A DNA stretch of 46,885 nucleotides from Acidobacteriota bacterium (lineage in GTDB: Bacteria; Acidobacteriota; Terriglobia; Bryobacterales; Bryobacteraceae). A model generated the notes under the pieces. It searched no databases. It had not been told where the DNA came from and saw only the letters and a list, made by a program, of their open reading frames with translations. Where the stretch lies: assembly GCA_026394055.1 (NCBI GenBank), contig JAPKYZ010000023.1, forward strand, positions 1-46,885, written 5' to 3'. Both the position numbers and the translations under genes were made by a program. This document shows positions 23,872-30,846 of the stretch, piece by piece (the stretch's first letter is position 1; each line of letters starts with the position of its first letter).

Positions 23872-25224
23872 GTGAACTCTGAACAACAACTGATCGTCTT
23901 GCTGGTCCGGGTGGCGGTGGCCGCCTCCGTGGCCAGTGTCCTGTCGCGTTTGGGGCCCTTCTTGCGCATGCTGCTGCGTGAGCAACGCACGGTGGTGGAG
24001 CGCACGCAGATGGCCCTGTTCTATGGCGCCATCTTCGGCGCTGGCGTGGCGTTGCGTGTGCTGACGCCCGCCTATCAAGCGGTGGACATCGCGTTGGCGG
24101 GCGCACTGATCGCGGGGCTCACCGCCGGATATTGGACGGGCCTGTTCTCCGGTGTGTTGATGTCAGTCCCCGCGATGTTCCATGGGGAATGGATGTCGAT
24201 GCCGATGCTGGCGGGCTTTGGATTGCTGGGTGGGCTGCTGCGCGACGTCGCACCGGACCCGGAGGAGATCTGGCGCTTCTCGCCGTTCTTTGACCTGCTA
24301 GCCGGCTACCGTGTCTTCCGCAAAGGCGCGGACTTGAAGCGGAGCGGCTTCCAGGTGTTGTTTGTCGGCTCCATTCTGTTTGCGGCGTTCATCTATGAGG
24401 CGGTGAGCCAGATCTTCGGACGGCGCGTACTGCAGGCGCTGGCGCCGGGCGAAGGGCTGGAGCTGCTGGCTGCCTATCTCACGGTGCTGGCCTGTGTCGC
24501 GGTGCCGCTGAAGATCTGGCAATCGGCTCGCACGGAGCGGATGCTCGATGCCCAGAATCGGCTGCTGGTGGAGGCGCGCCTGGCCGCCTTGACCAACCAG
24601 ATCAACCCGCACTTCCTGTTCAACACGCTGAACTCTATCGCCTCCCTGGTCCGCGTCAACCCAGAGCAGGCGCGCGGCGTGATCTACAAGCTATCGAGCA
24701 TCCTGCGGCGTCTACTGCGCAAAGTGGAGCCGATGGCCGTACTACGCGAAGAGCTCGCCTTCATCGATGACTATCTCGCGATCGAGCAAGTCCGCTTCGG
24801 CGACAAGCTTCGCTTCATCAAGGACGTTGACGCCGCGGTGCTCGACTATCCTGTGCCCAGCATGCTGCTGCAGCCGATTGTTGAGAACTCGATCAAGCAC
24901 GGCATCGCCAACCAGCTCGAGGGCGGGCGCATCGTCATTCGCGCGCGCATCGTGGATGGTCAATTGCGAGTGGTGGTGGAGGACGATGGCGCGGGCATGA
25001 CGGAGGGGCGTTTGGCGCAACTGCTCGGCAGCGGCGTGGGCGTGTCGAACGTCAACGAGCGGCTCCACGTCCTCTACGGTGACGCCTACCGGCTTAGCGT
25101 GGAGAGCCAGCCGGGGCAAGGGACGCGGACGGAGATTGATCTGCCGGTTTCTTCACCCACAACACCGCGCGCGGATCGCGATCGAGAGCTTGCCACTCTG
25201 GCCGCTCGGCCAAAAGTGCGCTAA
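23872..25224 (+). CDS. LytS-type membrane histidine kinase
   Basis: A 450-residue sensor kinase. The N-terminal ~215 residues hold five or more membrane spans resembling the 5TM-LYT sensor domain of LytS/YpdA proteins. The kinase has the His_kinase-family box NQINPHFLFNTLNSI with phospho-acceptor H247, then VENSIKHGI (N box) and EDDGAGM (G box). Start GTG at 23872 is chosen because it lies just before the first span; the open frame extends further upstream across ribA. No LytTR response regulator is in view. Its last 131 bases overlap, in convergent orientation, the 3' end of the next gene. Confidence 0.87.
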   Translation: MNSEQQLIVLLVRVAVAASVASVLSRLGPFLRMLLREQRTVVERTQMALFYGAIFGAGVALRVLTPAYQAVDIALAGALIAGLTAGYWTGLFSGVLMSVPAMFHGEWMSMPMLAGFGLLGGLLRDVAPDPEEIWRFSPFFDLLAGYRVFRKGADLKRSGFQVLFVGSILFAAFIYEAVSQIFGRRVLQALAPGEGLELLAAYLTVLACVAVPLKIWQSARTERMLDAQNRLLVEARLAALTNQINPHFLFNTLNSIASLVRVNPEQARGVIYKLSSILRRLLRKVEPMAVLREELAFIDDYLAIEQVRFGDKLRFIKDVDAAVLDYPVPSMLLQPIVENSIKHGIANQLEGGRIVIRARIVDGQLRVVVEDDGAGMTEGRLAQLLGSGVGVSNVNERLHVLYGDAYRLSVESQPGQGTRTEIDLPVSSPTTPRADRDRELATLAARPKVR

Positions 25225-26575
25225 GCGGCGTGTCGGGCGGCAGCAACATCGTGTCGAACCGGTAGCGCTCTATGATCTGCTTCCAGTCGGGGAGGCCGTT
25301 CATCAAGTGGATAAACTCATTGCCGATCTTGGGCCCAAAGTAGTTGTGCCGGGCATCCATAAAGACCTGCTGCCGCGGCCCATCAGGCCCCGGTGAGTAG
25401 TTGCGATAGATCAGATAGTCCGCCCACTGGTCACTGGTGAACGTGCGCGACTGTTCGAGGTGCGCCGCGTGTTTGTCCACCAGCTTCACCGGGAACAGGT
25501 CTTCCGGAAATTGCGTGGGCCAGGCCATGCCGGGCACCACCGCGATGAACAGCGCGAACGCCGCGGTCCAGGGTGTCATCACGCGAAAGTCGAATTCGGG
25601 CAACGGTGCCTTAAACCAGCGCGAAAGCTCCTCCGCCACCAGCGGGATGATCACCACCATAAAGATGGTGGTGTGGCGCACACTGGTCAAGGCCAGATAG
25701 CTGAACATCAGCACTAGCAGTACATCCACATAACGCTTCCGCGTCAGCCAGAGGCCCGCGCAGCCCAAGGCGGCAAACAGCAGCAGCATGAAGCAGAGCA
25801 TCGGCTCGGCGCGAAAGCTGGGGCTCTTGAATTCGTCCACAAACCGGATCACCCAGTCGGAGCGCAGGTATTCGATCACGTGGGCATGCAACTTCCAGCC
25901 ATAGGGGTTCGCCAAAGCCGCCGCCGCTGATCCCAAGCCCAGCCACGCATAGCGCCGCGATTCGAGCGTCAGGACGGAGCAGTAAGGCAGCAGGATGAAG
26001 AAGCCGCCGTGGAGGTTCGCCCATAGCGCCACCACGGGCAGGATCAACCAGAGGCGTTTGGAATGCTGCCGCCGGTCCGCCTCAATGATCCAGCTCACCA
26101 GGCCTAGCAGCAGCAACGTAAAGATGTGTGGCCGGGCAAGAAAGTGGATGTTCAGTGCGTTGGTGGCCACCAGCGTCAGCAGCAGCACCACCCAGCCTTG
26201 TGCGCCGCGCCACGCCGCATGCAGCGCGATCACGGCCGGCACCGCCGCCAGGACGAGGCCGCACAGCAGCACCATGCCCTTCAAGCCAGCCAGCGAATGG
26301 GCAATCGAGAAGAGTACGCCCGACAGCCATTCATAGGCCAACCACTCACTGTGGGGCTTTGAGAAGCCGAACAGGTCGTGCGTGGGGACGCGGCCGTTCT
26401 CCAGCACCCAATCACCGATTCGCAGATGTACCCCGGCGTCGCCGTCCATCAACAAGCGCGTCCAACCGCCTTCACCCGCCGCAAAGCACCACGCGAGAAT
26501 CGCAAGAAACAGCAGATCCGCGTGTGTCGGCATGCGGAGCCAACTGGGGCGCACGGCTGGGACGGCAGGGTTCAC
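25094..26575 (-). CDS. multispanning membrane protein, glycosyltransferase-like, unknown function
   Basis: A 493-residue protein with about nine to ten hydrophobic spans, then a soluble C-terminal part (from about 385). Motifs such as DGDAGVHLRIGDWVLENGRV and WLAYEWLSG near the N-terminus, and NPYGW in the middle, are shared with large uncharacterised membrane proteins that resemble C-type glycosyltransferases. No catalytic residues can be assigned with confidence. GTG at 26575 is used; an ATG at 26533 is equally possible and would still retain all spans. The 3' end overlaps the convergent kinase gene by 131 bases, which is unusual. Confidence 0.65.
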   Translation of the reverse strand: MNPAVPAVRPSWLRMPTHADLLFLAILAWCFAAGEGGWTRLLMDGDAGVHLRIGDWVLENGRVPTHDLFGFSKPHSEWLAYEWLSGVLFSIAHSLAGLKGMVLLCGLVLAAVPAVIALHAAWRGAQGWVVLLLTLVATNALNIHFLARPHIFTLLLLGLVSWIIEADRRQHSKRLWLILPVVALWANLHGGFFILLPYCSVLTLESRRYAWLGLGSAAAALANPYGWKLHAHVIEYLRSDWVIRFVDEFKSPSFRAEPMLCFMLLLFAALGCAGLWLTRKRYVDVLLVLMFSYLALTSVRHTTIFMVVIIPLVAEELSRWFKAPLPEFDFRVMTPWTAAFALFIAVVPGMAWPTQFPEDLFPVKLVDKHAAHLEQSRTFTSDQWADYLIYRNYSPGPDGPRQQVFMDARHNYFGPKIGNEFIHLMNGLPDWKQIIERYRFDTMLLPPDTPLSALLAERPEWQALDRDPRAVLWVKKPADQSPSASLAPAGSPR

Positions 26576-26628
26576 CCCTAGCTCATCGGCACATTCGGCG
26601 TTATAGTGACGGCGAAGGAGAATTCGCC

Positions 26629-27834
26629 ATGCCGCTTGATCCTGTCAATGGCCGCACATCGAATACCCAACCGCTGAGCCGCCGCCACCTGCTGGCCGCC
26701 GCGCCGCTGCTGATTCCGCGCTCCGCCTTTGGAGCCAATGACCGCGTCACCTACGGCCTGATCGCCGCCGGCGGCCGCGGCCGCTACCTGAACCGCAACT
26801 TCCAGAAGCTGGGCGCCCAATGCGCCGCCATCGCGGAAGTGTACGAACCGAACATGGCCGAGGCGTTGAAGGAAGCTCCGCAGGCCAAGACCTATGTCGA
26901 GTACCGCCGGTTGCTGGAAGACAAGTCGCTCGACGCCGTCGTCATCGCCTCGCCCGACCACCATCACGCGCCCATGCTGATGGAGGCGTTGAGCGCGGGC
27001 AAAGATGTCTATCTCGAAAAGCCGCTCTCGCATTCGCTGGAACAGAGTTTGCAGATGATCAAGGCCGTGCGGAGCTCCAACCGCATCGTGCAGATCGGCA
27101 TGCAGCGCCGCAGCGCCGAGGCCATCCGCAAGGCGAAGAAGCTGGTGGACGACGGGCTGCTGGGCCGCGTGACGATGGTGAAGCCGCAGTGGAACTGGAA
27201 CATTGCCCAGCCGCTGGACAACTCGCCGCTCGCGGGCAAGCTCGATTGGGACCGCTTTCTCGGGTCGGCCAAGAAGCGCCCGCTGGAGCCGATGCGCTTC
27301 CGCCGCTGGCGCTACTTCCAGGACTACGCGGGCGGCAACATGACCGATCAAGGCACTCACTTGATGGACGTCGTCCAGTGGTTCATGAAATCCGGACCGC
27401 CGCGTTCCGCGGTCGCCCACGGCTATGTCGCCAAAATGACCGGCGCCGAGCATCCGGACGTCTTTTCGGCCATCTTTGAGTACCCGGAGTTCATGGTCAC
27501 CTGGACGCTCAACTACGACAATGCCTACCAGAATGGCTGGTCGATCACCTTCCAGGGTGACAAGGCCACCATGATCCTCGACGAATATGGCTATCGCGTC
27601 TGGGAAGAACCCTGGAAGCCCAATGCCGCCCCGACGATGGAAGAGAAGGCTCCCGTCCCCATCGAATCGCATATTCAGAACTTTTTAGATTGCACAAAGT
27701 CGCGAACGCAGCCGAACTGTACAGTGGAGATTGCGGCGCAGGCAGTGGCCGGGCCGCATTTGGCCAATCTGGCGATGTTTGGCCACCGGCAGGTCCGCCT
27801 GAAGGACGACGGCTACTCCACCGCCACCGACTAG
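26629..27834 (+). CDS. Tat-exported Gfo/Idh/MocA-family oxidoreductase
   Basis: A 401-residue NAD(P)-dependent sugar dehydrogenase-like protein. A twin-arginine signal SRRHLLAAAPLLIPRSAFGA (from residue 17) indicates folded export. The nucleotide-binding loop is GLIAAGGRGRY, and the family strings ASPDHHHAP and DVYLEKPLSHS, with the EKP Lys, are present. A C-terminal Gfo/Idh domain contains GGNMTDQGTHLMDVVQW. Such exported members are abundant in Acidobacteriota and Planctomycetes and often act on sugars or glycosides; the substrate is unknown. AAGGAG lies 8 bases before the ATG. A TATAGT hexamer lies upstream. Confidence 0.88.
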   Translation: MPLDPVNGRTSNTQPLSRRHLLAAAPLLIPRSAFGANDRVTYGLIAAGGRGRYLNRNFQKLGAQCAAIAEVYEPNMAEALKEAPQAKTYVEYRRLLEDKSLDAVVIASPDHHHAPMLMEALSAGKDVYLEKPLSHSLEQSLQMIKAVRSSNRIVQIGMQRRSAEAIRKAKKLVDDGLLGRVTMVKPQWNWNIAQPLDNSPLAGKLDWDRFLGSAKKRPLEPMRFRRWRYFQDYAGGNMTDQGTHLMDVVQWFMKSGPPRSAVAHGYVAKMTGAEHPDVFSAIFEYPEFMVTWTLNYDNAYQNGWSITFQGDKATMILDEYGYRVWEEPWKPNAAPTMEEKAPVPIESHIQNFLDCTKSRTQPNCTVEIAAQAVAGPHLANLAMFGHRQVRLKDDGYSTATD

Positions 27835-27956
27835 GGTGGGCGGCGCCCGGGTCAGGTGAAGGCCACTTCGAACTAAGGCATCAACTGAATATCTATCAAT
27901 GCCAGGTGGCCGTACGCTTAAGTCATCGGACACTTCCTGTAGGAGGGGAGACAAAG

Positions 27957-28157
27957 ATGAAAAAAGTGACGAACCTAATCTGGGCCCTGCGTATCTGGAG
28001 GGATACACGCGGTCAGGACTTGATTGAATATGCACTGATGGCCGGCTTTGTGGCCGTGGCGGCCGGGGCGATTATGCCCAATGTGGCTTCCAGCATCAGC
28101 ACCATCTTCAGCAAGGTCTCGACTACGATGTCCACTGCGGCAACCACCGGCTCCTAA
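27957..28157 (+). CDS. Flp-family type IVb pilin, copy 1
   Basis: A 66-residue prepilin of the Flp/Fap family, the structural subunit of Tad pili. The basic leader MKKVTNLIWALRIWRDTRG ends in the Gly19 cleavage site for a prepilin peptidase, followed by QDLIEYAL with the Glu-Tyr pair at mature positions 5 and 6, then a hydrophobic helix. The mature protein would be 47 residues. A strong ribosome-binding site AGGAGGGGAG precedes the ATG, as expected for a highly expressed pilin. A second pilin gene follows after a hairpin. None of the tad/cpa assembly genes lie in the window. Confidence 0.9.
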   Translation: MKKVTNLIWALRIWRDTRGQDLIEYALMAGFVAVAAGAIMPNVASSISTIFSKVSTTMSTAATTGS

Positions 28158-28190
28158 GCGATAGCGCTAGACATCACGCGTAAGAACGGC

Positions 28191-28218
28191 ATGGGCGGAT
28201 CCTGGAGGGTCCGCCCAT
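28191..28218 (+). terminator. hairpin between the two pilin genes
   Basis: ATGGGCGGATCC (28191-28202) pairs with GGGTCCGCCCAT (28207-28218) around a 4-base loop, with one G-T pair. No T-tract follows, so it may be an attenuator or mRNA-stabilising hairpin that sets the level of pilin 1 above pilin 2, rather than a full terminator. Confidence 0.5.
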
Positions 28219-28273
28219 CTCAATGTGACCAGCAAAGTTGATTCAGGATACTCTCAGTTTTAAGACGGTGGCT

Positions 28274-28477
28274 ATGTTGGCTTCTTTCTTCCACGCTCTG
28301 ACCGCTCCGCTGAAACAACTGCGGGGCAATCGCCTGGGCCAGGATCTATTGGAGTACGCGCTGATCGCCGGGCTGATCGCCCTGGGCGCTGGTGCTCTGA
28401 TGCCCGGGGTCGCCACCAGCATCTCCACCATCCACTCCCGTATTTCAAGCCAGGCAGTTCGCATCGCCTCGTTCTAG
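28274..28477 (+). CDS. Flp-family type IVb pilin, copy 2
   Basis: A 67-residue prepilin similar to the upstream one. The leader MLASFFHALTAPLKQLRGNR ends at Gly22, and the mature part starts QDLLEYALIAG, keeping the Glu5-Tyr6 pair. The mature protein would be about 45 residues. The ATG at 28274 fits usual Flp leader length; a TTG 36 bases upstream is the alternative. No clear ribosome-binding site is seen, unlike copy 1, so this is probably a minor subunit or a weakly expressed paralogue. Confidence 0.85.
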   Translation: MLASFFHALTAPLKQLRGNRLGQDLLEYALIAGLIALGAGALMPGVATSISTIHSRISSQAVRIASF

Positions 28478-28505
28478 CCAGAGTTCCCCGCCTCACCCTC
28501 TCGCC

Positions 28506-28516
28506 CGCTAAACTAG
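28506..28516 (+). promoter_or_regulatory. CGCTAAACTAG motif before the esterase gene
   Basis: TAAACT (28509-28514) lies 7 bases before the ATG at 28522. The 11-base string is shared with the regions before the TonB receptor and aroA. Confidence 0.4.
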
Positions 28517-28521
28517 CGCCC

Positions 28522-30210
28522 ATGTGGCGTGTACTCCTTAGTTCGCTTTCTCTCGTTTGCTACGCGGCCGATTTTTCAGTCACGGTCCCGGCGGCTCGGC
28601 ATCAAAAGCCGCTTGATGGACGACTGCTGGTGATGCTCTCCACCGACCCCAAAGCCGAGCCTCGCTTCCAGGTAAATGACGGCCCCAACACCCAGCTGAT
28701 CTTTGGCGTGGACGTGGAGAACTGGAAACCCGGCACCGCGCAGACCGTCGATGCCAAGGCGCAGGGCTGGCCGGTCAGTCTGGCTCAAGTGAAGCCCGGC
28801 GAATACTTCGTACAGGCTCTGCTGCACAACTATGAGACCTTCCGCCGCGCCGATGGCCACACCGTGAAGCTGCCCATGGATCGCGGTGAAGGCCAGCAAT
28901 GGAACCGCGCGCCAGGCAATCTCTTCTCGAAGCCAGTGAAGATGACGGTGACCGCCAAGGGCCGCCTGAAGCTGGAGCTGACCGAAGAGATCCCGCCCAT
29001 CGCTGAACCGAAAGACTCGAAGTACATCAAGCACCTGAAGATCGAGAGCCCCTTGCTGACCAAGTTCTGGGGCCGGCCCATGCATCTGGGCGCACACGTG
29101 TTGCTGCCGGAGGGCTTTGACCAGCACCCGGAAGCGCGTTATCCAGTGGTGATCTTCCACGGCCACTTTCCGGCCGACTTTGAGGGCTTCCGGACGGAGC
29201 CGCCCGATCCCAATCTGAAGGCCGACTATAGCGAGCGTTTCAAGCTGGAAGGCTACAACCGCATCCAGCAGCAGGAAGCGCACGACTTCTACAAGAAGTG
29301 GACCGGCCCCAACTTTCCGCGCATGATCATCGTCCAGATCCAGCACGCCAACCCCTACTACGACGACAGCTACGCGGTGAACTCGCAGAACCTGGGTCCT
29401 TATGGCGACGCCATCATGAAGGAGCTGCTGCCCGAGATCGAGAAGCGCTACCGGGGCATCGGCCAGGGCTGGGCGCGCTTCACCTACGGCGGCTCGACGG
29501 GCGGTTGGGAGGCGCTGGCGGTGCAGGTGCTCTACCCCGATGAGTTCAACGGCACCTTTGCGGCGTGCCCGGACCCGATCGATTTCCGTGCCTACACCAC
29601 TATCGATCTCTATGGCGACAAGAACGCCTACTTCAGCGAAGGCCCGCACAAGCGCGTCGCCCGGCCCGGCCGGCGCAACTACTTGGGTCACGTCAGCGCC
29701 ACCGTTCAGGACATGAACCTGTTTGAGCTGGTGCTCGGCACCAAGAGCCGCAGCGGCCAGCAGTACGACATCTGGGAGGCCGTCTATTCGCCCGTCGGCC
29801 CCGACGGCTACCCGCAGCGAATCTTTGACAAGTCCACCGGCGGTATCAACCCGGAAGTGGCCAAGTACTGGCGCGACCACTTCGATCTCCGCCACATCCT
29901 GGAGCGCGACTGGGCCACACTAGGCCCCAAGGTCCGCGGCAAGATCCACCTCTACTGCGGCGACATGGACAACTTCTACCTCAACAACGCCGTCTACCTA
30001 ATGGAAGATTTTCTGAAGAAGACCACCAACCCGGCCGCCGACGCCATCGTGGCCTACGGTGACCGCTTCGAGCACTGCTGGAACGGCGACCCGAATCAAC
30101 CCAACTACATCTCCCGCCTGCGCTACAACACCATGTACGTCGACAAGATGCTGAAGCGCATGGAAGCCAACCATCCGGCGGGGGCGGACCTGAAGAGCTG
30201 GCGCTACTAG
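28522..30210 (+). CDS. secreted putative esterase (esterase D-like alpha/beta hydrolase)
   Basis: A 562-residue exported protein. The signal peptide is MWRVLLSSLSLVCYAA. Residues about 20-180 form a beta-rich N-terminal domain. From about 185 there is an alpha/beta-hydrolase region with HGHFPADFEGF and the nucleophile elbow YGGSTGGWEA, with S325. Later Asp (CGDMDNFY) and His (DRFEHCWNGD) are candidate triad members. It resembles the esterase/ferulic-acid-esterase-like proteins found in Acidobacteriota; the substrate is unknown. Its stop overlaps the 3' end of the convergent mazF gene by 4 bases. Confidence 0.8.
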   Translation: MWRVLLSSLSLVCYAADFSVTVPAARHQKPLDGRLLVMLSTDPKAEPRFQVNDGPNTQLIFGVDVENWKPGTAQTVDAKAQGWPVSLAQVKPGEYFVQALLHNYETFRRADGHTVKLPMDRGEGQQWNRAPGNLFSKPVKMTVTAKGRLKLELTEEIPPIAEPKDSKYIKHLKIESPLLTKFWGRPMHLGAHVLLPEGFDQHPEARYPVVIFHGHFPADFEGFRTEPPDPNLKADYSERFKLEGYNRIQQQEAHDFYKKWTGPNFPRMIIVQIQHANPYYDDSYAVNSQNLGPYGDAIMKELLPEIEKRYRGIGQGWARFTYGGSTGGWEALAVQVLYPDEFNGTFAACPDPIDFRAYTTIDLYGDKNAYFSEGPHKRVARPGRRNYLGHVSATVQDMNLFELVLGTKSRSGQQYDIWEAVYSPVGPDGYPQRIFDKSTGGINPEVAKYWRDHFDLRHILERDWATLGPKVRGKIHLYCGDMDNFYLNNAVYLMEDFLKKTTNPAADAIVAYGDRFEHCWNGDPNQPNYISRLRYNTMYVDKMLKRMEANHPAGADLKSWRY

Positions 30211-30581
30211 AGTTCAAGCAAGCGGCGCAGGATCGCTTCCACGGCCTGCATTGTTTCGGGCCGCACCCGGCCCAATCGTCCGCCCGGCCGGAAGCGGGCG
30301 AGATCCGCTTTGCCCAACTGGTCACACTTGATGCGGCTGAGTTTCTTGAGCCCTGCTTCGCCCGCGGGCACTTCCACATGAATGCGCAACGGCGCGCTGG
30401 AACTGGAAATCGGGATCACCTGGAGAACGCCAAAGGGGCTGGCATTGAGGTGGTCACTGGAGACCACCAGTGCCGGATGCTCGTCGCGAGTTTCGCGGCC
30501 GACAGACGGCGAAAAGTTCACCCGCCAAACCTCCCCACGCCGGGGATGCTTACCGGCGGCGGGTCGGTTTGGCGATGCCAT
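30207..30581 (-). CDS. mazF: MazF/PemK-family mRNA interferase toxin
   Basis: A 124-residue protein of the MazF fold. It has the opening strand RRGEVWRVNF, then ETRDEHPALVVSSD, LQVIPISS, and the motif LKKLSRIKCDQLGKADLARF typical of the C-terminal half. Free MazF cuts mRNA at short sequences. The ATG at 30581 is preferred, with GGAGG 11 bases upstream; a TTG at 30599 would put the ribosome-binding site inside the gene. It overlaps the antitoxin gene by 32 bases, so the two are coupled. All strands look intact. Confidence 0.85.
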   Translation of the reverse strand: MASPNRPAAGKHPRRGEVWRVNFSPSVGRETRDEHPALVVSSDHLNASPFGVLQVIPISSSSAPLRIHVEVPAGEAGLKKLSRIKCDQLGKADLARFRPGGRLGRVRPETMQAVEAILRRLLEL

Positions 30582-30807
30582 CAGCGCTGGTTCCTCCAAA
30601 AGCTTTGCGCTCGGCTGACTCTTGTGGAAAGGCCGTCAAATAGGCCGCCGCCTCGGCGTCGAACCCATCCCAGAACGTGGCCGCCTCCAGCCGGTCCAGC
30701 GCCTTCTCAATCACTTCCTGTTGACTGGAAAGATTCAATCGAGACGCCAGCAAACCAACCCTCTCGCGTGTAGCCGGAGAGACACGAATGGAGCTGCTTC
30801 TCACCAT
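30550..30807 (-). CDS. mazE: RHH-type antitoxin of the MazEF pair
   Basis: An 85-residue protein that starts with a ribbon-helix-helix-like domain (SSSIRVSPATRERVGLLASR) and continues with SQQEVIEKALDRLE. The C-terminal part FWDGFDAEAAAYLTAF is the likely toxin-binding segment. Its 3' end overlaps mazF. The promoter region holds two GCATGC palindromes and a TAGCAT hexamer close to the ATG, fitting autorepression. It lies 39 bases after the ADOP permease on the same strand. The symbol reflects function in the pair; the fold is RHH, not AbrB. Confidence 0.78.
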   Translation of the reverse strand: MVRSSSIRVSPATRERVGLLASRLNLSSQQEVIEKALDRLEAATFWDGFDAEAAAYLTAFPQESAERKAFGGTSADGIAKPTRRR

Positions 30808-30813
30808 TTCTTG

Positions 30814-30840
30814 ATGCTAACGCATGCAAACACAGCATGC
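30814..30840 (-). promoter_or_regulatory. candidate mazEF promoter and operator
   Basis: On the minus strand TAGCAT (30814-30819) lies 6 bases before the antitoxin ATG. Just upstream are two GCATGC palindromes (30822-30827 and 30835-30840) separated by 7 bases, together a 19-base symmetric site that an RHH antitoxin could bind. Confidence 0.5.
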
Positions 30841-30846
30841 GGACCA

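Noticed and set aside
26128..26628. Long upstream extension of the Gfo/Idh frame
   Set aside because: It lies antisense to the membrane-protein gene, and a good ribosome-binding site and Tat signal mark the ATG at 26629.
28576..29895. 439-codon open frame antisense to the secreted esterase
   Set aside because: The esterase on the other strand has a signal peptide and catalytic motifs; the antisense frame has no recognisable domain.
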